From Rotaria sordida (lineage: Eukaryota > Rotifera > Eurotatoria > Philodinida > Philodinidae), in NCBI GenBank assembly GCA_905250125.1, contig CAJNOL010001420.1, positions 1-64,000 of the forward strand: DNA of 64,000 bases. The letters are read 5' to 3'. Shown here one piece after another: positions 10,439-22,254 of this stretch. How positions within the stretch are numbered: position 1 is the first letter of the stretch; every line of letters starts with the position of its first letter. A model generated the notes under the pieces. That model was given only the letters and a program-made list of their open reading frames with translations. It made no database searches and was not told where the DNA came from. A program made the translations under genes and the position numbers.

Positions 10439-11927
10439 ATGACAGATTCTGGTGCAGATAGACATGAATTTCGTAGACGGCTTTTAAGTGATGAAGTACA
10501 GCCTTCTCCATCATATGATTTATCAAGTGGTGGGCTTGATAATAATGGCAAAACTACTATAGTTCGAAGAATTATAAGTGCGAATGAAAATTTGTTTTTT
10601 CTTTTTTGTATTCATTTTTATTTCATGACAATATGTTCTTTGGCTTTTCATATACTATAGACTGATATGGATTGGTCATATATTTATCATTAAAGTAGTG
10701 AACTATAATGGTAAATATATGACCAATCCATATTAGCCCGTAGTATATCAAAAGCCAGAGAACATATTATCATGAAATGAAGATGAATACAAAGAAGAAA
10801 AATCAAATTTTCATTCACACTTTTAATTGTTCAGACTATGACGAACTTGATCGAAATAGATATACGGTTGATAACTATGGTTTCTATGGAACTACAGCAG
10901 CTAGTGACTTGGCTGGTGGTACGGTGATTCATACACATAGTTCAGAAGAAACGAATGAATATATCCGAAGATCAACTGATGTTTATAAGGATCCTAATCC
11001 AAAAATTGTTCGACGAGCAGGAAGTGAAAGTCCAGTAACATATGAACAACGAATTGTTGTTCGATATCTTCAACCACCAACTGTTCCAGAACCAGGAGTA
11101 ATGTAACAAATGTTTACAAATTCAATCTTACTAATGTTTGTATGATTTTAGCCAATCATTATTAAAGAAGTGCGTCCACCACAACCGCCACCACCTGAAC
11201 CACTTGTCATACGCGAACATCCACCACGTCCTCCTTCACCACCTCCACTTATCTTCCGTGAACGACCACCAACACCACCGCCATATGTTCCCAGTGAAAC
11301 AAGTTAAAAAAAAACAAATTTAAATTACATAGATTAGATTGATCACTGTATTTTCTTTTACAGCTACTCGTTATTTACCTGAAATACCTGTTCCACCACG
11401 ATCAGTTATCATCGAACGTCTTCCACCTCCTCCGGAAAAACCACGTAAAAGAATTATCTTCAGTTTTCTTTTTGTTTTTTATTTATTTCAGATTGTTGTT
11501 TTTTTTCATTTAGGCGACATTATAATTGAACGATGGATTCCCTATGGACCTCAATCTGAACGTCGTACAATTGTTGAATCTGCTCCTCCCGCTACAATAT
11601 ATCCAGAAGCACGTAATACGATTGTTATTAATGAAGCTGTTCAAGCACATATAGTCCGAAAATTTCAGAACCTTGGTGTAACCCAAGAAAGCCCTGCCGA
11701 TTATGTGGCTCGTTATGGGACATCACTTTTAGATCCAGCGACACTGGTTCACAGGGTTCATGATGCTGGTGTTCATGAAGATATAGTAAAATTTAAAAGA
11801 AAAAAAATTTCAAAAAAAATGTATAAATTTTTTATTATAGTCGCTTCCGGTACACTTCTCTTCAACACGTACAACTATACACAGAACTATTGTTGATATT
11901 GATCCGTTAAATGAACGGACTTCGTAG
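10439..11927 (+). CDS. Proline-rich protein with IIIERW motif
   Basis: Six exons join in phase: 10439-10577, 10835-11097, 11152-11302, 11364-11444, 11514-11785 and 11841-11927, giving 330 aa. The N-terminal half is polar (MTDSGADRHEFRRR, then a Tyr-rich part). The middle (about residues 125-215) repeats a pattern of a proline run followed by a hydrophobic/charged patch: PPPPEPLVIREHPPRPPSPP, PPPLIFRERPPTPPP, VPPRSVIIERLPPPPEKP and RDIIIERWIPYGPQ. The C-terminal part is helical with INEAVQAHIVRKFQNLGVT. No signal peptide or membrane segment is visible, so it is probably intracellular and possibly structural. The valine/isoleucine-glutamate-arginine-proline rhythm recalls alveolin or articulin-type cytoskeletal proteins, but this is a weak resemblance and not an assignment. 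Intron 1 is itself a hairpin. Confidence 0.8.
10580..10822. repeat. Hairpin occupying almost all of intron 1
   Basis: The arms 10580 to about 10695 and about 10705-10822 are inverted copies with only a few mismatches, sharing for example GGATTGGTCATATATTTA, TGAATGAAAATTTG and CATATTGTCATGAAA-like words. The intron is 10578-10834, so the inverted repeat starts 2 nt after the donor GT begins and ends 12 nt before the acceptor. No other intron of this gene contains it. Confidence 0.8.
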
Positions 11928-12074
11928 TCGTCCAATATTTCGTATATTTTCTATATCTCTGGAAATGATCCTATAAAATCCTCTTTTTAAGATATTTATT
12001 CTATATTTCCTATATGTCTTGAAAAAGTAAAGCTTCTTTTTAAATAAAATATATTTCAATCAGATAAAACACAC

Positions 12075-12281
12075 ATGCTTCTGTGTATATTACTATTAGC
12101 TTCCACAATAAAACGAATAGCAGCTAGTGACAGCATAATATTGATTGACAGAGGTAATAATCGATGTAGAGTTATGAGTGAGAAATTATCGAAAGTTACA
12201 GAGAATTTAATTAATATTCAAAAGCGAAGTAAAGATGCATTTGAAAACAACAACAACAACACTAAGAACAGAAGACTATAG
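12075..12281 (+). CDS. Possible small secreted protein
   Basis: A 68-aa frame begins with a hydrophobic leader (MLLCILLLASTIKRIAA) and ends in an Asn-rich tail. A possible 3' splice site (TTTCAATCAG) lies 10 nt before the ATG. It is 148 bp downstream of the preceding gene on the same strand. No homology is recognised, and a chance frame in AT-rich DNA is quite possible. Confidence 0.2.
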   Translation: MLLCILLLASTIKRIAASDSIILIDRGNNRCRVMSEKLSKVTENLINIQKRSKDAFENNNNNTKNRRL

Positions 12282-12356
12282 TTGGTTCAACGATCAGTCT
12301 TGATTGAAAAAGATTTTTTCTTTTTTTTATCATTCATTTATGTATTATATATTTAG

Positions 12357-12560
12357 GGCACATCAAAAGTAGTGAGAGTGACACTTTAATACAGTATAGT
12401 AGGCTTTAAAAAATATTATTTTTATCTAGTCTGATAGAGAAAAGAATGCTCTATTTTCTATGCTACTCGATCGTACCTGAATTAATATAATAATAATAAA
12501 CTTTCGATAAGATCTATTTCGCTAGGATATGTGCTGGTTATATTAGATCTTAATGGATAA
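12357..12560 (+). repeat. Interspersed repeat R1, copy 2
   Basis: This is an inverted copy of 3575-3786. It begins GGCACATCAAAAGTAGTGAG and continues with the shared blocks ACACTTTAATACAGTATAG and CTGATAGAGAAA. The opposite orientation of the two copies indicates independent insertions. Confidence 0.65.
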
Positions 12561-12589
12561 GTAGATGACATGGCTGTGCTTTGCATTTC

Positions 12590-12725
12590 AATTTTCAATA
12601 ACTTAATACATTATATTAAAAGAAACAGAATATACTATAAGATGTAGCGTGAAAAACTCTACAATTTGCATAAGACTGCTTATTTAATAAGTGCACTTTT
12701 TTTTCATAAAAATGGTCAAAATTCT
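12590..12725 (-). repeat. Remnant of the 3.6-kb element's end
   Basis: AATATACTATAAGATGTAGC followed by GTGAAAAACTCTACAATTTG resembles, in inverse orientation, the inner end region of the 3.6-kb element near 32470-32580. Only this sub-terminal piece is recognisable. I saw no gene in the remaining 12726-14900, apart from a weak inverted repeat near 14367-14475. Confidence 0.4.
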
Positions 12726-14907
12726 ATGCAACCAATTTTCGATATTGCAAACAAGATCAGGTACCGCTACACGATAAATTCTTTTCCTTTTCCTTCGGTT
12801 AATGAGTCATATCGAAAACAGTAATTGATGCCCGAATTCAGATGAATTGATAAGTGTTCCAATTGTGTTTCTTCATTCATTCTTATATTATTTGTTAGGA
12901 GCACAAAATAGTTACATAGTAATAAATCACAGCTATATAGTTGCTGTTAGCTAAGAAAAAGATATGAGATTCGAAGATTCTGATATTTTCTCAACGATGA
13001 TTTATTTTTTATAAATACGACAATAAATTATTTGTAATATCATTATAATTTCATATGGAATATATGTCAGCATGTCAAACCATCTGTTCTTTTTTGAAAG
13101 AATCATTAATTATTGTCGAATATTATCGATGATGAATGATAAAACTGAGGCAATGAGAGATCTGAAATCCGTATCATTGAAATATGAAAATAAAATTTTT
13201 ACTATTATATTATCCAGAACATTACAATAACTTAAAGCCCATGGAAAAATTTTAAAAGAAAAACCACAGTTGCCTATAGGAACACAACAGTGTCATTTTG
13301 GTAATCAAAGTATCAGATATGGCGAATATTGCTAGAATACTCATCGAATGCATTGAATCTAATTCTGAGCACGAGTGTAGATATGATTGTGATTTAAGTA
13401 TCAATGAAAGGAAAATTCACATTCATACCTACAATTTTCATATTTATCTAGTACAGAAAAGAAGAAACGAACAATCGTCAAATGATAGATATTATTCTTT
13501 TTGTAAGACAACATAGACGTCGTTCTCTCACTTAAAGAAATATGACTGTTAAATGTTATCACACAACGATTCAGCGAAATCAAATATAATACAATCATTT
13601 ATTAACCAGAATGGCAAGTTGTCACACTATTCAATCAGTTTAGACAGGATAATGCAAAAGAATCATATTTATACCGATAAGAGTCTTTTATTACATCCGT
13701 TTTTCTTTACCACTTTGTTTCGTTATTGTTAGACAAAGTCTTATAATTTAGCATGAGTGATTGAAAGTTTCAACTAGAATATGTCCAACCTATAAAATGA
13801 TGGTATAAATACAGTCTCGAGCTGATCATTAGAAATATCAACGATTTGTAATAAACTACAAGGAGTATCTAATTATATGTTCTAGAGTGATTTATCCAAA
13901 CACGGTACATCGACAGGAAAATGTGATTTCAGAGGTTAACCTGAATTTGATGTGTACTATGGTTCCTATGCATCCTGTTTTTTACAAGAATGAAATGTAA
14001 ACGAGTGCGTAAAGACGAAGGGGATGTCCTACGCTGCTTTACGCATGATATTTTATCAACAAATTTTCATGTCATTATATATTCGATAAGTGGCATGCAC
14101 GAGTAAATTAGAATTGCAGATCAGTTTCACTGAGTAAAGATTTTATAAGGACACTTGAGAAAATGTAGTGTATTCAACGGTGATTCATGGTTTGTTCTCA
14201 AGGATGCTTCAAGCGGTACCAATTGTATAGTTTTCAAAAATACTTATAATCGGATCTCGATGGAACCTTTATTTTCATTGGCGTGTAAAAACCGTCGGTA
14301 TTTGAAATCTGTATATAATCACGTTCTTAAAACACAGCAGTTTCGACTGTCATTTTTCAGCTGCTAAAGTCAGACTATTTGTTTTATTTTGGAAGCCACC
14401 TAATACCATGTTCTGCAAATAACGCGGTTTCGGACGATTTTTAAACACTGAATAAATTGCCTGACTTTTGTCGTGTAAATTCATCGGCGAAAACTTTTTT
14501 CATGGCAGTTAATATGTATCTGAGCTGTGAATTGCCGATTAGTAGTTACTTCTATCTGTAAGATCGATTTTCTGCTTTTCTCATTGCCTTTTTTTTTGTA
14601 CTTTTCCTCGATATCTCATTATTTTTGTCTTTTATTTTAGTTTTGCAATCAATAACTACTCACGTTTTGTTTTCACAATTTTAATTATTTGAAGATTTTC
14701 AGCGACTTAATTCGTTTTTTGAATAAGAAAATGACTACCTATACTTATTTATTTGAAGATGTATTTTATTTAGTATTTATCGAAGATTCGCACAATACAG
14801 CAATAATATATTAGTATATCTTGATCTTACACATCTATTTTTATCAAATAAGGATTAAAATGAAACTTATCGTTTTCTCTTTCTCTATGATAATTGAAAA
14901 AGAGATA

Positions 14908-14939
14908 TGTGCTACCTATAAAAATATATAGGTAGCACA
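14908..14939. promoter_or_regulatory. 13-bp perfect inverted repeat before the hydrolase gene
   Basis: TGTGCTACCTATA and TATAGGTAGCACA form perfect 13-bp arms around a 6-nt loop, 64 bp before the start codon and inside the presumed outron or 5' UTR intron. It could be a protein-binding site or an RNA hairpin. No function is shown. Confidence 0.4.
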
Positions 14940-15002
14940 AAAAAGCAAAAGTGTATCATATTTTAATTCATTTTTTTCATTTTTCTTTTATTGTAGATAA
15001 AA

Positions 15003-16405
15003 ATGATATTGACCTTAATAACGATCATTTTCGGTTGTTCATTAAGTTTCTTATCTTTTCAAGTTCAAGCAAATACATGCAATACTTACAATCATCCACA
15101 ATATGGTACTGGTCAATGTATTGATCGAAATCTATGTCCAAATTCATTATATCTATCTGGTTTATGTGAATTACAACCATCTAATATTGTATGTTGTTTT
15201 TCAGTAGAACCAATGAAAGAAGAATTTCGAGCTATATGGATAGCTACAGTAACTAATATTGATTGGCCATCATCGAAAGCAGCTACACCTGCTGAACAAC
15301 AATCTGAATTACTTAATATTCTAAATAAAGTTGAAGAATTAAATATGAATGCTGTCATTTTTCAAGTATTAACAAAAAACAATGTTTTTTTCTTTCTTAT
15401 CATATATATTAAGATGATTTGTAACTTTAGATTCGTCCTGCTAGTGATGCTTTTTATTCATCATCATTAGAACCATGGAGTTTCTATTTAACTGGCACAC
15501 AAGGTGTTGCACCATCACCATTTTGGGATCCATTAGCATTCATTATCAATGAAGCACATAAACGAAATATTGAAGTACATGCATGGCTTAATCCATATCG
15601 TGCTCGTACGGGTGGTGCAACCTATGAATTAGCACCTACTAATATGGCTAAAAGATTTCCAGAATATGCTTATCCATATGCAAATAATATATGGATGGAT
15701 CCTGGCGCAGCTGTAGTTCAACAATTCACAGTCAACGTTACTGCAGATATTGTTAGTCGTTATGCTGTTGATGGAATACATATCGATGATTATTTCTATC
15801 CATATAGTGATGGTACTGAATTTCCTGATGCTGCTACCTATGCTACTTATCAAGCACAAGGTGGCAAATTAAATAAAGCAGATTGGCGTCGTTTAAATGT
15901 CAATAATTTAATTCATTCGATGTATACAACAATGCATGCTATTCGACCAAAAGTTAAATTTGGTGTTTCACCATTTGGAATATGGAAAAGTGGTACACCA
16001 GCTGGTATAACGGGTTTATCATCATATGATAGTTTATATGCTGATAGTCGAATGTGGTTAGAACAAGGTTTAGTTGATTATATGGCACCACAACTTTATT
16101 GGGCAATTGATCCACCAGCACAATCTTATCCTGTTTTACTTAAGTGGTGGATAGAACAATCAACTAAAGGTCGTCATGTTTATGCTGGTAATGCTGCATA
16201 TAAAATGGCTCAAGGTGCTGTTCAATGGCAAGCAAATGAAATAGTTCGACAAGTAAATATAACTCGATCAATGCGTGATCGACTTGCACTTGGTAATATT
16301 TATTTTTCAACGAAAGAGATCATGAGAAATGTTAAAGGCATTCAAGAAGAACTTGCAAAACTTTACAAACAAAAAGCTATCATACCTAAAATGAATTGGC
16401 TTTAA
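15003..16405 (+). CDS. Secreted GHL10/DUF187-type glycosyl hydrolase with CLIP-like N-terminus
   Basis: Two exons, 15003-15365 and 15431-16405, encode 445 aa. Residues 1 to about 22 are a signal peptide. Residues 25-62 form a six-cysteine CLIP-like module. From about residue 67 the protein matches the glycosyl-hydrolase-like family 10 (DUF187): EFRAIWIATVTNIDWPSS, IRPASDAFYSSSLEPWS, IEVHAWLNPYRAR, DGIHIDDYFYPY, FGVSPFGIWKSG and LVDYMAPQLYW. The acidic DD pair in the DGIHIDDY strand and the surrounding aromatic residues fit a TIM-barrel carbohydrate-active enzyme acting outside the cell, perhaps on bacterial wall or polysaccharide material; the substrate is inferred, not shown. The family is mainly bacterial, so the catalytic part was probably acquired by horizontal transfer and fused to an animal-style secreted module. 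A TTGTAG 3' splice site lies 6 nt before the ATG. A truncated paralogue of exon 1 lies at 495-698. Confidence 0.9.
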
Positions 16406-17219
16406 TATATTAAACTTTTATTTAACAGATTATAAATAATTAAATCAAAGGGTTTTAGTGCTATATCTAATTAAACTTGCTACAAATAAAACTTTCATAA
16501 TGTTACAATGTTTCATTAGCAGCTTGAATAGTCGAATCTTGCATGGATTTTAGAAGTTTAAATAATACCAAAAACTATATAAATATTTGTTTTTCAGATC
16601 ATAAAAAAAAGAAATTAATTCTCACTTCTTTGTTTTTCTATTGATAAAACAAATGTATTAAATATCAATATTACGTATATCAACATGCATATAAAATAAA
16701 AGAAAAAAAAATACTTTTTTGTTGACATGACAAACTTTACTCATGACGATCATATTAACATTCAACGATACTTATTTAATAACCAAAATACATAGAATTA
16801 TCAAAAGTGTGTCTTAATATTTATTTAAACGAATCAACAATATCACAAAAAATACAACAACGAATAATTACTCTTATTCGATCTCGTACGCCATCTACAT
16901 TTTATTATTCTAATGGCAACCTCTATCTTCGTAATGCAAATATAAATAGACTAAAAACAACAAGCAATTTATCTATCTAATTTCTGTTATCAGAAAACGA
17001 GAAAGACATAAAGTAAAGTAATTATTTTTCTATCCTAATTTGTTTTGTTTCATAATAAATAATTACAAAAAAGTTTAAGAAGAAATTTTAATAAAATATC
17101 ATGACATATAGGTTTCAGTTCATGAGGTGTTATTTTTTTTCTCTTCCTTTTTACGGTAGATTAATTAAATATTTTTTTATTTTGCACTTAATTATTTTAT
17201 TAGCATTAAATATGCAACA
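16406..17219. other. Intergenic, nothing recognised
   Basis: AT-rich sequence with homopolymer runs. I see no coding, RNA or repeat signal. It separates two same-strand genes. Confidence 0.5.
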
Positions 17220-20200
17220 ATGGTGCGTTCAATAGATTCTCAATCAAGACAACGTGAGTATAAATATGAATATATGAATCCAAAAAAAAAAAAGCAAAAT
17301 ATTTTCTTCTCTTAACTAATCTAAAAACAAAACCTACGAAATACAAGTTGAATTTCCCTTAGGTCTCTTGAATGTTGCATGTCAACTAGAAATGAAATTG
17401 TATTCTACTATTATTACCCTTTACTTAGAAATACAGCAGTAAATCATCAATAACATTCAATATTTTACGTCTATACTATTTTTATTAGGATCTTTTTATT
17501 TTATTTGTTGACTTCTCAAGCATATTCAAGTAGTTTTTTTTCTGTTCTTCACTCTACGCACGAGTTGTAACTATTTCTTTTTCAACACAAAAAATACAAT
17601 CATTTATTCTTTTAACTATGATCCTCTTTATGATAAAAGAAAAAAGAAAGTAACGCTGTATTATTATCATTTTTTTTTTACTCTTTTTTAAGATTTGTTT
17701 TTATGCTATGTAGCACATATGAGATGGACCCAGCGATACGGTGTTATGGCGGTAGCCATTATTGTTATACTTGCATTTATTTTCGTTTTACATCAAAAAC
17801 GTAAGTTTTAGTATACGAAAAAAAAAATTGAAGAAAAAAAAAACGTTTTTTTTTTCATCATAGAATTGTATGAAGAACAGACACGACAAACAATTGAATC
17901 ATTACAAAATCGTATTGATTATGTTTCACGTCTTAATGATGAACATTTACAAGAATTATCAGTTATAAAACAACAAAATATTCGTTTAACTCGTTCAGTT
18001 AATTCAATTAAATCTTGTCATCGTCGTTTTGGTACAAATAATAATATTAATAATAATAATAATAATAATAGTAATAGTAATAGTTTATCAATAATAAATT
18101 TCAATAGTACAACTGGTGACGAAACATTAAATGATAATATAATTGATTCAATTAAAAATGTTTTTCATTTACCACCTAGTTTTAATTATTTAAAACATCT
18201 TAATAATAAACATGATATGTTATCACCATCATTTCATCGTCAAACAACAAATGGAAAATATTTACGCCAAAATATATCATTTATTATTGGTATACCAACA
18301 GTTAAACGTGATAAACAATCATATCTTATTGAAACAATTAAATCATTAATTGATAATTTAAATAATGATGATATTGAACATTTATTAATTGTTATATTTA
18401 TTGCTGAACCATTCGATATTGAATATGTACGTACAACAGCTCATCAAATAGAAAAACTTTATAATAAATATATTGAAAATGGTTTAATTGAAATAATAAG
18501 TCCACCAATTGAATTTTATCCTGATTTTGATCAATTAGCATTAAGTTTAAACGATAATAAAGAACGAGTTAAATGGCGTACAAAACAAAATTATGATTTT
18601 ACTTATTTAATGATGTATTCATCAATAAGAGGAAAATATTATATACAATTAGAAGATGATGTTGTTACAAAACCTGATTATATTCATATTATTGAAAATT
18701 TTATTAATCTACAAAAAACACAAAATTGGTTTATGCTGGAATATTCAAGTTTAGGTAATTATAATTAAAGAATTTTTTTTTTCAAAAAAAAAAAAATTCT
18801 AATTATTGTTCATTCTACTGATGTCTAAATAGAAAATAGTTTATTTGAGTTTATATTTATCTTATCTTGAATTTTTTTATTAAAAATGTACTTTAAGGTA
18901 TTCGAATGTTATTATTAAAAGATCAGCCACCATAGCTAAAGGACTACGTTATCCAGTGCAAATCTCAGCACTACCAGTCATAAAATGATCCTCAGCAAGT
19001 CACTAACGACTATTTGTATCGAATTTATCCGTTCAATCGTATGCTGATTGTATTTTCACATACACTTGCTCTTGTGAATAGTTAGTGTGTATAGGAAGCA
19101 TAAGAACTCTGTGTCAGGCCAACTTTCCGTTCAGATCTACAGTTAGTCATAGTTGTGAAGAAGATATCAGCCTATTGAATTTGCTTCTCGACAGCATTGT
19201 ATCCTGTAAGGTAATTCAAACGCAGATGGTATTCTTCCTAAAATGTCTAGCTTTAATAGTTAATAATAGAATTAAAACAATATTAAAAACAAATCTCGTT
19301 GAAGTCTGAATTAAATCCATGTAAACAAATAGTATCTATGTAGTCATTGAAAACTGATCGACTTATTTTTCTGATGTATGTAAGACTCTAGTTAATAAAT
19401 TTTTAAAGTCTTATCTAAATTTCGAATTGTATGAACAGTTAAATATGAATTAATATCTTTTATATTTTCTAAGGTTTTATTGGTAAAATGTTTCATACTA
19501 GTGATCTTGATGCACTAGTGAATTTCTTTCTAATGTTCTCTGCTGATAAGCCAATTGATTGGTTACTTGAATAGTAAGTAATAATAATAAAAGTATTCTG
19601 ACATTTATTATATATATATATATACATATTCTATAAATATTTAGTTATCAAGATACAAAATATTGTTCATTTGGTGCTGATATTCAATCATGTGTACGAA
19701 CAAAAGGTTTACATCGTTTTCGTTTTCGTCCATCATTATTTCAACATATTGGAATGTATTCATCATTAAAAGGCAAAATACAAAAATTAAAAGATAAAGA
19801 TTTTGGTAAAAATATTAAATTATTTAAAGCTCATGAAAATCCACATGTATCATCAATTGTATCAACATTAAAAGATTATGATAAACATACATTAATGAGT
19901 TGTTATGCAGGACAAAATTTTTTTTGGGCATTACAACCTAAAAAAGGTGATACTATTGAATTTAAATATGATCCACCACTTTTATTATCGAGGTAATCAC
20001 GAAACAAAGCCAAAAAAAAAACACCAAACAAATATTTTTTTGGTTTTATTTATATTTTTTTATAGAGTTTATTTTAAATCGGGTAATCCAGAACATCCAG
20101 GAGATAAATTTTTTAACACAACTATTGATTTATTACCATATGTACAACCAAAAGAAGAAATTAATTCTATTAAAGATCATGATGGTTTTTATACAGTAGC

Positions 20201-20420
20201 GAATTTTTCACATGAAACTGGTATTGGTGAAGCTTTTATTAATAAAGCATTTGGGCCTATATCAAATGTGCGTTTAAAAGTGCATTCAAAATCAGAAGCA
20301 TGGGTTATATTGAATGAGGTAATATATAAGATTTCATTTGTAGCTTTTTATCTAGATTTGCTCTTCCGAAGGGCTAATGTATTTTTTGGAGAAGCGTCAC
20401 CTCCTCAGCTTTCACACTAG
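17220..20420 (+). CDS. MGAT4: MGAT4-type beta-1,4-N-acetylglucosaminyltransferase (GT54)
   Basis: Six exons join in phase: 17220-17253, 17714-17800, 17864-18754, 19474-19573, 19645-19992 and 20066-20420 (604 aa). It is a type II Golgi membrane protein: a short cytosolic tail, a membrane anchor at about residues 20-38 ([18 protein letters not shown]), a coiled-coil stem, then the catalytic domain. Family marks are [16 protein letters not shown], the LEDDVV metal/nucleotide-sugar site (EDD at 304-306), [10 protein letters not shown] and a C-terminal carbohydrate-binding-like domain. Known family role: adding a beta-1,4 GlcNAc branch to the alpha-1,3 mannose arm of N-glycans. An Asn run encoded by AAT repeats (18046-18080) sits in the stem. 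The C-terminus is uncertain: reading through 20318 gives NEVIYK, like the family's NEIHIK ending, then about 28 extra residues; a splice at 20319 would change it. Confidence 0.88.
18900..19320 (+). repeat. Intronic repeat family A, copy 1
   Basis: This lies in MGAT4 intron 3, one of the two long introns of the gene. It shares ordered blocks with 22835-23100 (same strand): CCAGTCATAAAATG / CATTAGTCATGAAATG, GATCTACAGTTAGTCATAG / GAGCTACAGCTAATCATAG, and CTATTGAAT. AACTCTGTGTCAGG matches the inverted copy at 54655-54900. Confidence 0.6.
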
Positions 20421-22254
20421 AAAAAAACACAGTCTCCGAAGATCGAAATTTGTGGTTATGGTACCATGCAGATCTTGTCCCTCCGGAAATATTAAATCGT
20501 CTCTATAGAAGAAAAAATCCGAATACAATACTGTTCGTTTGATACAAATATTGCTTAGGAAAATGTCAGAACTTATTTATCTTATGTCAAGCGTAATAAA
20601 TCATTTTATGAGTGTATGCAATTGAATACCTTATTGAGACTGTGTATAAATAATAAAATTGATAAAATGTATTCTTTGCATGTCATAAAATGATTATTGA
20701 GATCGTGAGGAAAAAAAGGCGATATTGCGCACTAGATAAGTAAAGCATTGTTTTGAAATGTATCAAAATTAAAATTTAATTTAAAGACATAAGTAATAAA
20801 TCGAATAATATAAATTAGATCAAATCTATTAAACAAAATATTATATTTAGAATGATTACAAAAACATAATTTTAATTAAGTAACATTGAAGTAATTTTAT
20901 TTGAATTAATTTTTTAATCGTTAAAATGATTTTATTATACTTTGAAATAAAAATTAAGGCTTTGTCGAATATAAAACATAGAGTTTATGATTAGAACAAA
21001 AACTTACGTAGATATATATATATGAGTAAATGCTTACATAAATAAAAATTGAATAGGAAGATATAAAATGTCGATTTGCCGCATGAGCAAATGTTATTGT
21101 TATTTTAGAATTCTTTTTTTTTTTAAATTTTATGTTTGATAAATTTCTATAATAGTTCAGTAACATGATAACATGACCATTGATATTATTCAATATAATA
21201 TGCTTAACGAGGGAGAATGTAGTTAATGAAGCATGAGATGATTTATTAATATGTGTTATTCGAGAATATATGAAAAATACTAAGACAATGTAATAATATT
21301 TTATCTCTTTATATTAAATTTTTACTTGTATTTTAATCGTAAACTCTCTATAAAACATACGATTTTTTCGTTGATAGAAAGATCGAAAAAAAAACCGAAT
21401 GTTTAACACCAATGAAAAGACAATATACTCGACATTCATTTATCTTTGTTCTAATACTAAATCAAAACTATTATATAGGAAATAGGATATTTTAATTTAG
21501 AATGATAAGGTTCAATTTTTACTTTCATAGTAAAAATATGACATCCAACAATTAGTAAAAGCAAGATTGTCGTTAAGTTCTAACTTAGAATTATTTATTT
21601 AATAGTAGAAACATTTTATTTAATTAAATATTTTATCCTTATATTATAGATACTTATTGAACCGGTCACATAAGAATAAATTACAAACATCTATGTCAAT
21701 CATCTGTTAACCACATGGAGTTCACATGTACATATGATAAGAAATAAATACTCATCTTAATGAATATGCAATAGAATCCACAGTTGTTTTGTTTATTCGG
21801 TGTATTTCTGATAAATTCATGTGTACTCTATATTTATAATTCCTTTTCTCTAGTCATATATATCTGTCTAATCCTTCAAATATGATTGTTCACAAATTTA
21901 TTGTTGTTATTTCAGTCTCGTTATTTTTCCTTGAATTAAGAACGAGTTAATCGTCTATTTAACCAAAAGTTGTTTTATGATTTTTCTTTTCTTTTCCTGT
22001 TAGCTTGTTTTTTTCTATTTTAATGTTCATACATCTATACATGGAATCAGAAATGAGATATATATATATATATTGTTTAAATATATATATAGAGGCATAT
22101 TTACTGTTTGTTTGCTTGTTTTTCTTGCCAGTGGTTTTGATTAACTTTATTTCTTTTATGTTCTTTCAAGAAAACAAAAAAAAAAAAACTAAAGCAGCTA
22201 TCAATTAATATTCTTCTTCTATATCGTTTGTTGAAATAGATTAATATATTCAGA
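20421..22254. other. AT-rich intergenic DNA
   Basis: I see no gene. There are short TA microsatellites near 21010 and 22055-22090 and poly-T runs, but nothing with coding or structural support. Confidence 0.5.

Noticed and set aside
13298..13516. 72-aa frame in the noncoding stretch before the hydrolase
   Set aside because: No leader, splice sites or recognisable similarity; an overlapping minus-strand frame is nearly as long.
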